From assembly GCA_027600665.1 (NCBI GenBank), contig JADGJL010000749.1, positions 1 to 14,412 on the forward strand: DNA of 14,412 nt, in the 5' to 3' direction. Below, one piece after another: positions 1-8,700 of this stretch (position 1 is its first letter; each line of letters opens with the position of its first letter). Position numbers and translations under genes: made by a program. The DNA comes from Irineochytrium annulatum. Its lineage: Eukaryota > Chytridiomycota > Chytridiomycetes > Chytridiales > Chytridiaceae. Under the pieces are notes generated by a model that worked only from the letters and a program-made list of their open reading frames with translations, had not been told where the DNA came from and searched no databases.

Positions 1-129
1 CCCCCCCCCCCTCGTCTTCCCTTCTGTAGAATCACATAAGAGACATGCACCCACCTCAATACAGAGTATCATTCATTGAACCTTGTTGCACCCTGTTACG
101 AGAGATCCTCGATTATTTCATCCTTCTTT

Positions 130-600
130 ATCGATATTACACTACTTCTCTTGAAATGGTTGTCAATCTGAAAAATCTCGATTATCTCCGCGGAAAAAAA
201 AAGGTTCCGACGAAACTGAAATCTGTTATTAAAACCCATATAAACCACACGTTTTAGTTAATGGCTCATCCGCCTACGACCGCTGCATGACAAGTTAGTG
301 TCAAGCGTGTTATCGATCTCGAAAATCTCGATTATCTTCGCGGGAACAAAAAAGGCTCCAGCCAAAATTTAACCCGGTTATATAATATGTATGAAATAGT
401 ACCATGTCATTAACTGACATTAAGATTCAGACGGCTTGATCACGTTTTACGCGTTCCTGACACCTGTTCCTGACACCTGAAATAGATATACTTCTTGACG
501 AAAACAAAAAAAGGCTCCCATGGAAATGACATGCTGTTAAGAAACCAGGCCAAAATATTACTAGACAAATAATTCAACTTTGGTTTTCGACCGCCGTATC
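130..600. repeat. Degenerate tandem repeat, about three units of 150-160 nt
   Basis: Three related blocks can be aligned by eye. Unit A has its core at about 171-210, unit B at 321-360 and unit C at about 481-520. A and B share a 22-base core around 'aatctcgattatct' with 21 of 22 bases equal, followed by CGCGG, an A-rich run and GGYTCC. Unit C keeps the A-rich run followed by GGCTCC. GGYTCC falls at 203, 354 and 513, so the spacing is 151 and 159 nt. A and C also share a second block, CGACCGCYG, at 277 and 588, which lies 74 and 75 nt after GGYTCC, and a CTGTTA block about 20 nt after it. Unit B matches weakly in its second half. There are no terminal inverted repeats and no coding potential, so the origin is unknown. 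Confidence 0.6.
453..478 (+). repeat. Perfect 13-nt tandem duplication
   Basis: The 13-mer GTTCCTGACACCT occurs twice head to tail with no mismatch. It sits between units B and C of the larger degenerate repeat and may explain why the B-to-C spacing is about 8-9 nt longer than A-to-B. It looks like replication slippage. Confidence 0.85.
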
Positions 601-698
601 AGATCACCTATCTCCTGAGAGGGTGGTAACGCTTCCGATATTTCCAACTTGTCAAGCAGAACGGCAACATGGCGCTTTGTTGGTGATTTCGTATTCCA

Positions 699-752
699 GG
701 TGCTCTGTAGCACCTAACGGTTAACAACCAGTTCGGTCGCTTTGGTCCGAAC
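699..752 (+). promoter_or_regulatory. Two adjacent hairpin-forming dyads before the first gene
   Basis: GGTGCT at 699-704 pairs with AGCACC at 709-714 across a 4-base loop. GTTCGG at 731-736 pairs with CCGAAC at 747-752 across a 10-base loop. Between them lies a TAACGGTTA-like palindrome. They end eight bases before the ATG at 761. They could be protein-binding dyads in the promoter or structure in the mRNA leader. Short dyads also occur by chance, so the function is a guess. Confidence 0.3.
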
Positions 753-760
753 ATTTCAAG

Positions 761-2368
761 ATGCCAAGCCCGCCCAGCTCCCAGCTCCCAGCGGCCACCC
801 TGGCCGTTCTACTCGCCCGCTGGCCCGCCCTCCTGTCAAGGGGCGGAAGTCTTGTACCAAGCGGCATGGCGACAGGGCGGTATCCAGGCTATTCCTTTGC
901 ATACTGGCCGTATCCGACGACGAAGACCTCACCTCGCAAACGACCGCCGTCGACCTGATCCAGATCCAGTTCACGATGTCGTCCCTCGCACTCGCCGCCG
1001 CGACCGCCACGGCCCCGGCACCCACCTCGATTACGGCCTCGCCTTGCCCCTCGAACCCCCTGTTCCCGGACTGCGTAACGAGCCCCGTCAGCCCGCCTAC
1101 GCCCTTCGACGAGACGGCCCTGGTACCCGTCCCGCCGATGCCGGACTCATGGCTCAACCTAGCCAAGGCGCTTCAGAACTCCACGTACCCGATCCTGTCC
1201 ACCTCACCCAACCCGGACGGCATGGCGTACGGGAGGGGCGGGGCTTCCGTGAACGGCGAGCCTTGGGGACCCGGGAATGCCGCTACCGAGGTGTATGCGT
1301 GCAGACGCCAGGGGATGTGGGCCTTGACGTAAGTCTCTGATGTCCTAATACAATGATTTCTAACTCCATCCAAGTTATGAAGGCGGCCCGACAGAGCTAA
1401 CGCCTTCTTACCTCTCCTCCCTCGCCTCCTCCAACTCTACCGCCACCTTCTTCCCGCTCGGCTCCGCTCTCCTCACCGCCGACCCCAACCACCTTAAGCA
1501 AGCCATGACCGACGGCCACCAGATCGGCCTCAGCTCGTACACCGGCCGCCGCTTCACAACCCTCACGACCCCGCAAGTCATCTCCGAGCTCCTTTGGTCC
1601 GCTCTCGCCACCCGCGCCACGCTAGGCGTCGTCCCGCGCTACATCCGCCCTCCCCACGGCGACCTTGACGACCGCGTCCGCTCCATCGCCTGGACGCTCG
1701 GCCTCCGGACCGTCCGCTGGAACGTCGAAACATCGGACGCATCCCTCACCGTCCCCGATACCGCTCCGGGATTGTGGCACGTCTCTGGCGTCGTCGGCCG
1801 CGTCAACTCCAGTATCGATACCGGCGGCCTCCCGCAGGATTCGTGGATGGATGGCTTCCCCTTCACGTCGTTCATCAGCGTCGAGCACATGGACACTGAC
1901 TCACAGTTCGCGGCCGCGAAGGGTGTGCTGGAAGTGTTGGCGAGCAGGGACATGCGGACCGTAACGGTCGCGGTCTGCGACGCTCAGGACAGCGACGCTT
2001 ACCTGCCAGACTCGCATCCGTTCGTCCAGCTGCTTGACTCGCTGCCGGTGCCGTTTGCCCCCTCCCCGCCGGGGAACTGGGGCGGCCTGCCGACGGGCGG
2101 CAACGCCGACGGCTTCTGGCACCCTGGGGCGCAGAGCTTTGGGCAGACGCCAACAGGGAGGATGCTGGAGGGCGTCGTGGGCGGGTTGGCGGCGATTTTG
2201 GTCGCGTTGGTCGTGATTGCGGTTGTTCTGGTCGCGCGGAGGAGGAAGGCCGTCGGGAGCGCGTCGAAGGATGCGCTCCGGGAGAAGGGGAAGGAGTTGG
2301 AGGAGGTTGATGGAGGGAAAGGGGATGCGGTCTTAGAAAAGAGGAGTGGGTTCATCACGGCTACTTGA
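761..2368 (+). CDS. Polysaccharide (chitin) deacetylase-like membrane protein, probably non-catalytic
   Basis: Proposed exons are 761-834, 888-1328 and 1375-2368, giving 502 aa. The second intron (1329-1374, GTAAGT...CAAG, branch-like CTAAC) is well supported because it restores the NodB reading frame. The first intron (835-887, donor GTCAAG) is inferred: it joins the ATG at 761 to the upstream open frame and creates a hydrophobic leader. The only in-frame ATG without it is 976 (residue 55), which gives no signal peptide. A NodB/CE4 fold spans about 168-370, with an order of motifs like fungal chitin deacetylases. The active site is altered: TFDDGP reads T-Y-E-G-G-P (172-177), and the HxxxH pair is S225 and G229. 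RPPYG is R-P-P-H-G (263-267), the next motif is W-N-V-E-T (287-291), and the last is E-H-M-D with H343 kept. A membrane segment at about 439-459 is followed by RRRK and a charged cytoplasmic tail. The family removes acetyl groups from chitin using a metal bound by Asp-His-His. Here all three ligands are missing, so glycan binding without catalysis is likely. The frame is intact, which argues against a pseudogene. Confidence 0.8.
1329..1374 (+). other. Intron in the deacetylase-like gene (46 nt)
   Basis: The donor is GTAAGT, the acceptor CAAG, and CTAAC at 1360-1364 lies 10 nt before the acceptor. It splits the Thr codon of motif 1. Translation across the junction goes from M-W-A-L-T straight into Y-E-G-G-P, which is the expected place of the catalytic motif, so the splice is confidently placed and the odd motif is not a splicing artefact. 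Confidence 0.9.
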
Positions 2369-2859
2369 TTGATTTTGTTGAAGGTTATGATGTTCATCTT
2401 ATCTGGTCTTTCACCCTTTATTTCTGTGACCGCAACGCATTGTTAATCATCCTTTCCGTTGCACCCGCCATAATCACTCGGTCAGTATCTACACTCCAGT
2501 TTGATCAGCCCCAGCCGTCGTCCGTTCATTTTTCGTCTGTATATTCTTTTGTGTGCTTCCTGTCCTATTTTTTTTGTCCGCCATCATCTTCCCCTCGCAC
2601 TATTTGGTCAGTTAAAACACGAGCAGAAGTAACTTAACAATATGACGGAGTCTGCAGTATATATTAAAATAAACCGAAACCTTGGCCACACCACACTTGC
2701 CCAGTGCTCCTAATTTTTTCGATGACGATAGACTTCGCATAATGGTAGGTGCTCTCGGCTATCGGGATTTCAGAGACTGTAGATGTTATCATGCCAAAGA
2801 ACGTTATATCAAATACTGTCTTAAATACAATACAAAACCGAGTCGACAAGTAATGCTAA
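2369..2859. other. Spacer between convergent genes (3' UTRs)
   Basis: The deacetylase-like gene (+) and the transcription factor gene (-) end here facing each other. The stretch is AT- and T-rich, with no ORF that looks coding. An AATAAA hexamer on the + strand at 2668-2673, 300 nt after the + strand stop, is a possible poly(A) signal. I see no AATAAA on the - strand near the transcription factor stop. The two 3' UTRs may overlap. Confidence 0.6.
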
Positions 2860-5527
2860 TCACAGTGCAATAGGTTCCAACGTGCCGATACCGGCCCCAT
2901 CAACAAGCCGCGCCAACATCTTATGCATCACCCTCACCCTCGGCCTCCTCTTGGCAACTCCCCTTAGCACCTCCATGGTAACTGCCAAACCGTGCCTCGC
3001 CTCCGCCGCGTTCTCTTGCGACAAAACCTCCTCGACCAGAAGCTTTACTCTCGGCGGCATCTTGCCGCCCTCGATCCCGCTCTTCCCCCACAGCACGACC
3101 ACTACGAGCCAGAACAACCCAGCCTCGAGCACCGACCTGCTCTCGTTGACTCCACATACGCTCCCGATGCTCACTTCCCCGTCTGTCATCAAGAAGCTCG
3201 GGCTCACGATCGTGATCCGCTTCGTCAGCATGCCAGTTATCTTTGAGCACGCCTCGAAGCACCGCTTGAGGCTCTCCCTTCCGGCTTCCTCCTCACCCCC
3301 CTTCACGCTCATCTCCTCCAACCCTTTCACGAGCACCTCCTCCTCCGAGACACCGCCCTCCGCAATCGTCACGCCCAGGCCCTTCAACGCCCTCATGACT
3401 CTGGCCCGGTGCATCTGCAGCACCGCCGACTGCTGCCACAAGTGCAACCGGATCCCCTGATATAACGGCGGGCCTAGCTCGAGCCCAACGCCGGGGGCGT
3501 CGTACCGCGCCCTGAAAACGTTTGAGCCGAAGATGGACGCCCCAGAGATCTCGGCAGGAAGGGAGGCTTCCCACGAGAGCAGCTCGAGGTCTAGGAGGCG
3601 GAAACGAGCCTCCGCGTCCACAGCGCTTAAGCCGCCGGCGTCGCCGTTCTCACCGGCGACCGACGCACCCACGGCGGGCGCGAGCGGGTTGGCAAAATTG
3701 GACTCTGGCGCTTCGTTAGAGGTGTTAATGGTGTTGCCCGTGACGAAGCCCGCAGCGATGCTAAACTCGCTGACGGAGCAGACGACGTCGATGATCCAGA
3801 GGCACATCAGGCCCATGTCGAGGGGTTTTGCGATGGCGGGGCCGATGAGGTTGTAAAGGGGGATGGTGGGTTCGCCTGTGCGCGGGTCGACAGAACACCA
3901 AAGCGAGTAGCAGGAGGGCGGCTTCACCTTCGCGGGCCGCTTCCAGAGGTTGAACGAAAGCTCGCGGAAGACGAAGTCGATCTGATCGACGCAGCGTCTA
4001 GGTAGATAGTGTCAGCAAGTGGAGGCGGGCAACAACCATTGAACGTACAGCAAGGCGAAAACTCGACGCCGGGTTTCCTTCTCCAGCCACGTCCATCTAC
4101 GACAAGAAGGATCCTGCAATTCCAACTCGTCTGGGTCAACGTCAAGCTTGAGAAGTTGAAGCTAAGTTTTTTAAAGTGAGTTTTCGTATTGATAGAAAAG
4201 TAGAAACCATCCTCATCGCTATTCCACCGAGCAACCATTCCTGGCTGACCCGCAGACTCTCCATTACCGCGCAGGACCACATCATGATCACAAGCGCTTG
4301 GCAAATCTCCACGCTCGGCTTCTCAACGTTCAGGTTCGCGACAGCGGCGCCGAGAATCTCGTCACTTCGCGCTTGCCGGTCTGGCGTCGAGAAGCTATGG
4401 TAAGGCCAGTACGACCCATCCCGAGCTGGACCCGAGATGGCGGCAAGCGCGCACATGGCATAGGTTAGACAGCGGGAGGGAGGCGTGTCGGAGCGGAGGT
4501 TGAGGAGAAAGGTCGCCTCATGGACGATGGGGAGGGGAATGACGTAGATAGAGTCGCATCTGGCAATCTCGAAGAAAGTCTAAAGGCAAAGGAGGATTTG
4601 GTAAAACGACGTTGGAGGATGGGCTGCCTACCTTCAACAAGCCATCCATCTCCTCATCCGACATACCAAACGCCAGGTCCGTCGGCTCTTCCGCAGCCGT
4701 AAAATCCATAGAGTCCCCCTCATCCAGGACGCCGACATTGTTCGAGAACTCGAACGCGTCCTCGATCGTGTCGATCCACCTCCGGTCTATATCTGCAATT
4801 GAACGCCCGTTCCCGTTCTCGTCCGCAGCGAACCTGGCCGACGACGAGGGGAACACAAAGTCCAGGAGCAAATCTTCGGCCCCGAAGATCATGCGGGGGC
4901 TCATGGTGGACGACGAGCCAGAGGACGATGACATAGCCCGCGAGCTCATCGACGGCGGGACGCCTCCTGGGAGCGACGGCGTCGAGAATGAGGAGAGCGG
5001 ACCGAAGGAGGAGTTCGAAGGGGAAAGGGGGATGCCGCCTACAGGAGTTGTCGGGTATGGAGTGGCAATGTCTTTAAAGAGGGTCTTCACGCTGAGACAT
5101 AAAGAGGTTAAATAAGTGGACGCGCCGCTTCAGAGCTTACGTTTCCTCCACCTCATGCAGTCGCTTCTCCAGCTTTCGAGCGATCTTGGTGTTGATCTCC
5201 TCGTTCTGCTCTTTCCGCGGCCGCCTGATCAGCGCCGGCGAGATGTATCTCCTGCAAGTATGCAGATGATCAGCGACGTTCATTCGCTCGTATTCACTCA
5301 CCGGACGTAAGTGCATTCGGCCTTCTGCTTCTTGCACAAGGAACACCGCGGCACCTAAAGTCCGATCGTTCAGCATTGGATAAAAGAAGCTTAAGGATAA
5401 GTGAAATAACCTGAGCGTCGCACTTTCGCTTGGCCGCATAACAGTTGTCGCTAATCAAGGCGTTAAGACCAAAGCGATCGAGGGGACCTCACCATGCCGT
5501 AGCCTTCTGCAGGGGCTTCTGCAGCAT
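2860..5527 (-). CDS. Fungal Zn2Cys6 transcription factor
   Basis: Exons in transcript order are 5493-5527, 5411-5450, 5302-5354, 5141-5251, 4632-5091, 4208-4579, 4049-4161 and 2860-3997, for about 773 aa. The introns are 42-56 nt, and every junction keeps the frame. The ATG at 5527 is the only in-frame start near the zinc cluster. Residues 12-39 form a binuclear zinc cluster with spacing C-X2-C-X6-C-X6-C-X2-C-X6-C (Cys 12, 15, 22, 29, 32, 39) and the basic stretch A-A-K-R-K. A linker with arginines and a predicted dimer coiled coil follow at about 52-80. Residues 81-233 are Ser/Pro- and acid-rich, possibly an activation region. The fungal-specific middle homology region starts at about 234 (T-F-F-E-I-A) and includes L-E-K-E-T-R-R-R-V-F at 383-392. 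It continues into the last, alpha-helical exon. The family binds CGG half-sites as dimers in the nucleus, as regulators of metabolism or stress. The target genes cannot be read from this window. One acceptor is ambiguous: AG at 4162-4163 or AG at 4147-4148, which changes five residues. Confidence 0.93.
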
Positions 5528-5747
5528 CTCGGCCTGTCTTGATCCGCTCACGAGCGTCGGGGATGCCGGACCGAGGACGGAACTCAGGCGGGTGCAGGTG
5601 GGTGGGTTGGAAAGCTGTCAACGCCCGTCCAACACTGCCGCACATGCTCCGCCCACGCCAATTAGGGTTTAAAGGGTTCAACTTAATTAGGTCTGTCCAT
5701 TCTATTAAATGCAAACGACTCCTATAGGTTTGCAGCAATAAATAATG
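5528..5747. other. Spacer holding the URB1 3' end and the transcription factor promoter
   Basis: The gap is 220 nt between the URB1 stop and the transcription factor ATG, both on the - strand. It contains a CCAAT sequence overlapping a telomere-like TTAGGGTTT at 5662-5670 (AAACCCTAA on the transcribed strand). No ATG upstream of 5527 is in frame with the transcription factor, although the frame stays open for some distance. Such short spacing means the promoter must be compact or overlap the URB1 3' UTR. Confidence 0.5.
5662..5670 (+). promoter_or_regulatory. Telo-box-like TTAGGGTTT motif
   Basis: TTAGGGTTT lies about 135 nt upstream of the transcription factor start codon, next to a CCAAT box. 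Tbf1-type Myb proteins bind TTAGGG-like sites in promoters of many fungi, often at ribosome-related genes. A single nine-base match can be chance, and no factor can be assigned from this window. Confidence 0.25.
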
Positions 5748-8700
5748 TCAATACATCGCGGCTTCCAGATCTACGAGGGCAGCCTCCGCGCTTGTGCATA
5801 GTTCTCTCATCGACGCGCCCACCGCAAATAAGTCCGTCGCACCTATAGCCCTTTTTTCTACTAACAAAACCTCCTCCGCAGAACCGGTCCCTGCAACATC
5901 GGAAAGCGCCGAAATAATCCGTCGCAAGATCTTTATCGTCTCGCCGTCCACGACAACGAACCCCGAGCCCGACGCTACGAGCCGCCCAGCCAAGCTCCGT
6001 ATCAGCGCCACCGCCTCGCCAACCAGCGCACACACCCACCGCGCCTCCTCGCCTCCCGCAGCAACCACCCACGCAATCTCGAACCCACGGATCTCCCTTA
6101 TAATCGCTGCCGCGATGGACGCGATCGAGCGCAGACAGAGTTCCTGTCCAGACTCGCCCATCGAGCGAAGTTCGCAGCCGGGGAGGCCATCGACCACCGC
6201 GCGCGTGAGGCGGGGAAGAGCGAGGTAAAGCTCGTTCGTGAAAGACGCGCGGAGGCTCGTCGCGCAAGAGAACAGGAAGGTGAGGAGGCCGCGGCGGGCG
6301 ACAAGATCCGAGAGGACGGGGTGGATAGTCGTGGCTTGAAAAAGAAGCTGGGACGAAAAAAGTGTTAATACCCACCTAAATTATAGCGTTACCTCGAACG
6401 TCAATTTTCGCATGACAGTGTCCGTTAACGGCGACAATAATGCGCCCTCCATCAAATCGATGACGTGGCGACGCTTGTAAAGCCGATAGTCCTGTACAAT
6501 AGATAGCGGAAATAGACAATTAGCACTTAAGCTGTTCCTCCTACCCCACCTCGACCGTCTTCAACCCAAGAGATAAAAGCCTGAATAGCCACCGCTTCTC
6601 TCGAAGGCAGTCATCGGAGTGGGAGTTAAATAGTCCGTAGAACATAGGGACATCCTGCGAACCAAAGCAGAATAAGTGGCCACCACTACAGCTGATGGAG
6701 AAGAACAAACCGTGATATCTAACACCGGCCTTTGCAATAGGAACTGGAAAATGAGAGGGTACATAAAGTGCTCCGGCTTCGTCGCAATGATAAGAGATTG
6801 CGCAACGAAGTGCACAATAACACTGGGTATCCGCGGAGGAATGCCGTCCCTCGATTCCACAGCATATCTGAGCGCGTTGAGGATGAGAAGAACTTGATTA
6901 CGTTCCTTCAAACTCTCCGATCTCTACAATATGCTGTTAGCACTGCACACATGATAGGACAACAAAACCAGGCGTCTCACCTCGATGAGGGGAAAAGCGG
7001 CATCGAGCAGCAAATATCCGGCTCTCCGCATATCCACAACCTCGCTGGAGAGCATAACGACAGCGAAACCCAGCCCATTCTTTTCAATCAACTTGCCTAA
7101 ATCCAGCACCTCGCCGCCTCTAACTAACGCCGACCCAATAAGCGGCAGCAGGAAGTTGACATCGTAAAGGCCGCCCGCACCGCTTGCATCGTCGCTTTCC
7201 GCACCAACCCACACATCCACTCCCGCGTGCACATCAAACGCCGCTACCGTCGCCGCCACCATCGCCGAATCCAGCGGCGCGATACCTTCCGCGGCTGCAG
7301 TTGGCGTAACAACGCCACCAGCGCCCGCCCCAACACCCGTGAAGCCATCGCCGTCTTCCCGGTCCTGCCGCGGGCCCCACCCGGCAATGCTGGCCGCGAC
7401 GCTGACGCCGCCTGCGCGCTCGTAAAGGTGCCAGATTGACAGGATGAGGCGGTCGGCAGCGATCGTCGTGCCGCGGTAAGATGGTGCGAGGATGTGCAGG
7501 AGGGTCGGTCGACAGTGATCGCGCGGGTTCAACTCGAGAACGGTGCGAAGGAGACGTAAGAGCTCCGTCTTCGCACCCAAAGTGTCGGCGTTGTCGCCTT
7601 CGAGAATTGATGCGAGTTTCGGATGGGTGGAAAGGTTGTCTAGGACGGCCGTGGCCTCGCGTGAATTGGGAAAGTCCGCGAGCTGAAGGAAAGTTAGACC
7701 TCGATTTCGGTGTTCGAACGTACTTTCTCAAAAGTCGCCAAGAGAAGATTTCGAACGAACGTCATCACTCGTGTCTCCCCGAGGTGATTTTTTACGCCTG
7801 CCGAAGCGATTCCACCAACAAATTTCCGATGGTTTTGAAGCGGCAACGCACCGTCACTAGAGGCAAGCGCACCCGTTATGTTGTCCAAAATGCCGTAAAT
7901 CCTCTCGCTCTCAAAAGAATTATCGTCCAACTTAAACCAAGTCTCTATCGGCTTGAGGCAAAACATGATCAGGTCGGAAAGCTCGTCGCTTCGTGTAAAA
8001 GCGGCCGCCAGGACGGGAAGGTACACCTCCAGCGCAGAAACCACCCCTGCCGCGTTTGTGATAGCCGGCGCTTGCAAGGAGGGGGCCACCCGTGCATTAA
8101 AATGTTCCCTGGATATTTGGACCAGATCGATCATGATTGCCGCCTCCTCGCGCGCACTCGGCCCCGGCCCAGCACCCAACGCCGCGACCAACCTCCCAAT
8201 CATCTTCTTGGCCTCGTCCGATTGCGTCCACCACTGTTCTACCGCTCCCCTGCATTCTACATCCGTAGCGCTCAGTCGAAGCAGGCCCGCGATGCCGACA
8301 GCAATGGCAGGCCCATTCATGCTAAGAACCCACCGCTTTACGGACGGGCATCGCTCGATAAGCATGGATAATATCCTTTTCCTCGTCCCGGCCACGATCG
8401 CGCTTAGCGTTGACTTTGCGATAAGCAAATCGACGTTTGCGGGAGCTCCATCCTCCGCCATCACCCGAAATCCACCCGCAGACCGTCCCGCGCTAGGCGG
8501 CGCCATCGTACCCTCGACGGCCGCTGCCAAAACGTCCAACAGCGTCTCCAATGTCGGATTCTTTAAAACAAGTTCTTGCAGTCTACTGAAGGACTTTGCC
8601 GATATTCGACAAAACTTCGACGAGGCCGCTTTAAAGATGATCGTGAGGAAAGTCGGGTCATCGAGGTTGAAAGCCGATTCCAGTAGAACTTCCAAGTCCG

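Larger units (their letters stand above)
1..760. other. AT-rich intergenic region upstream of the deacetylase-like gene
   Basis: I see no convincing coding exon here. The stretch opens with a run of 11 C at the very edge, which could be a genuine homopolymer or lie next to an assembly gap. Most of 130-600 is a degenerate tandem repeat, listed separately. The last 150 bases should hold the promoter and 5' leader of the gene starting near 761. A five-codon ORF with its own stop lies at 669-686 and could act as an upstream ORF if the transcript starts before it. No clear TATA box stands out. The 70-codon ORF at 45-257 has AT-rich, unremarkable coding and overlaps the repeat. Confidence 0.6.

Noticed and set aside
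45..257. 70-codon ORF at the left edge
   Set aside because: AT-rich, overlaps the degenerate tandem repeat, no domain, and its length is expected by chance.
742..975. Extension of the deacetylase-like frame to position 742
   Set aside because: Position 742 is TTG, not ATG. A fungal nuclear gene is not expected to start there, so the upstream part must be reached by splicing or is untranslated.
852..1340. 162-codon ORF on the + strand in a third frame
   Set aside because: It overlaps the deacetylase-like coding frame, is Arg/Pro-rich, and does not join to the NodB domain.
2882..3460. 192-codon ORF on the + strand
   Set aside because: It is antisense to the last exon of the transcription factor. 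Ser/Thr/Pro-rich shadow with no independent support.
4612..5115. 167-codon ORF on the + strand
   Set aside because: It is the reverse-complement shadow of transcription factor exon 5.
5722..6375. 217-codon ORF on the - strand
   Set aside because: It is an out-of-frame shadow of the last URB1 exons, Arg/Gly/Cys-rich, and crosses a confirmed intron.
7481..8371. 296-codon ORF on the + strand
   Set aside because: It runs antisense across a confirmed URB1 intron and two exons, has no recognisable domain, and its composition (many Arg, Ser, Cys) is that of a shadow frame.
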